DNA of 64,000 bases from JAIBAJ01 sp965284645 (GTDB lineage: Bacteria > Bacteroidota > Bacteroidia > JAIBAJ01). Numbering within the stretch: position 1 is the first letter of the stretch; every line of letters starts with the position of its first letter. The notes beneath the pieces are model-generated. The model did not search any database. It was not told the origin of the DNA and worked only from the letters and a program-made list of their open reading frames with translations. Below are positions 63,705-64,000 of the stretch, piece after piece. The DNA is taken from assembly GCA_965284645.1 (NCBI GenBank), contig OZ260106.1, forward strand, positions 1,178,001-1,242,000. Direction: 5' to 3'. The translations under genes were made by a program, and so were the position numbers.

Positions 63705-64000
63705 GTGAAGATTGTTGTTATTTCGCCACCAAGCAGGACCAAAGGAGAGCCGGAAACGGTGACAGAAATGTTTAAAATGGGCCTGATGCATTTTCATCTT
63801 AAAAAGCCTGGTTATGAGGAAGATAAGCTCATAGAATACTTGGATCGAATTCCGAGCGAATACCATCCCCGAATTTTTTTACACAACCATTATAGTTTAA
63901 TTACAAAGTATAATGTAGCAGGAATTCATCTCAATAAAAAAAGCAAGAGACCGGGTTGGTACCAACAACTGCGATTAGCTTATTTGCGCTACCGCCGTAA
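63705..64000 (+). CDS. thiamine-phosphate synthase-like protein, cut by window edge
   Basis: The frame opens at a GTG (63705-63707) 7 bases after the preceding stop and runs to the window end, giving 98 residues. Visible segments are VKIVVISPPSRTKGEPETVT, YHPRIFLHNHYSLITKYNV, AGIHLNKKSK and RPGWYQQLRLAYLRYRR. The IFLHNH...GIHL pattern fits the TenI/ThiE TIM-barrel family, which couples the thiazole and pyrimidine phosphates or acts as a thiazole aromatase. The catalytic C-terminal part is outside the window, so the exact role is open. Confidence 0.65.
   Translation, partial: MKIVVISPPSRTKGEPETVTEMFKMGLMHFHLKKPGYEEDKLIEYLDRIPSEYHPRIFLHNHYSLITKYNVAGIHLNKKSKRPGWYQQLRLAYLRYRR

Overview
The window looks like a chromosomal segment of a member of the Bacteroidota (Flavobacteriia/Sphingobacteriia-like, not identified further). 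The evidence is: many starts sit a few bases downstream of the Bacteroidota -7 box TAnnTTTG and few have a Shine-Dalgarno sequence; two large secreted proteins end in type IX secretion (T9SS) sorting domains; there is a 7TMR-DISM histidine kinase, a DUF4271 gene next to hemD, an sdhCAB operon with one cytochrome b subunit, and a GGGP-synthase-like gene. I saw no rRNA, tRNA or CRISPR array.

Layout. 1-1.95 kb: four small secreted or lipoprotein genes on the minus strand, none recognised. 2.5-4.9 kb: a response regulator and histidine kinase pair. 5.6-9.2 kb: a small exported protein, a SulP anion transporter and an outer-membrane porin, closed by a terminator. 9.4-14.6 kb: nuoABCD followed, with no nuoE-N, by a cytochrome P450 and a nitronate monooxygenase. 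14.7-18.2 kb: a single-domain response regulator, a NamZ-type (DUF1343) muramidase, a membrane protein and proline dehydrogenase. 19.0-25.1 kb: a SWIM/SNF2 helicase whose last codons need a -1 frameshift, and methylmalonyl-CoA mutase large subunit. 25.3-30.8 kb: dnaE (minus) and aspartate kinase. 31.4-35.9 kb: tolC-like gene, an unusual ABC-permease/HlyD fusion without an ATPase domain, and a divergent TetR gene with an operator-like palindrome between them. 36-43 kb: S41 peptidase, sdhC-sdhA-(four-helix-bundle protein)-sdhB with a strong terminator, and a cytochrome c lipoprotein. 43.6-51.9 kb: a 1567-aa collagen-like/S74 fibre protein, a T9SS cargo protein, DUF4271 and hemD. 52-54.5 kb: wrecked insertion sequences. 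54.7-61.1 kb: a 2145-aa T9SS surface protein. 61.7-64 kb: ychF, a GGGP-synthase-like gene and the start of a thiamine-phosphate-synthase-like gene.

The intergenic DNA carries two dispersed repeat families. One is a 146-bp MITE-like element with CCCA...TGGG ends and 5-bp TTTAA/TTAAA target duplications: three intact copies, one of them inside a dead transposase gene, and at least four decayed ones. The other is a GC-rich family of about 150-280 bp with at least ten copies, often arranged as inverted pairs. Two near-identical direct copies of the second family flank the 52.5-61.4 kb block with the IS relics and the giant surface protein.

The observations most worth following are the NBD-less ABC-permease/HlyD fusion, the in-phase slippery heptamer at the end of the SNF2 helicase, and the two repeat families.
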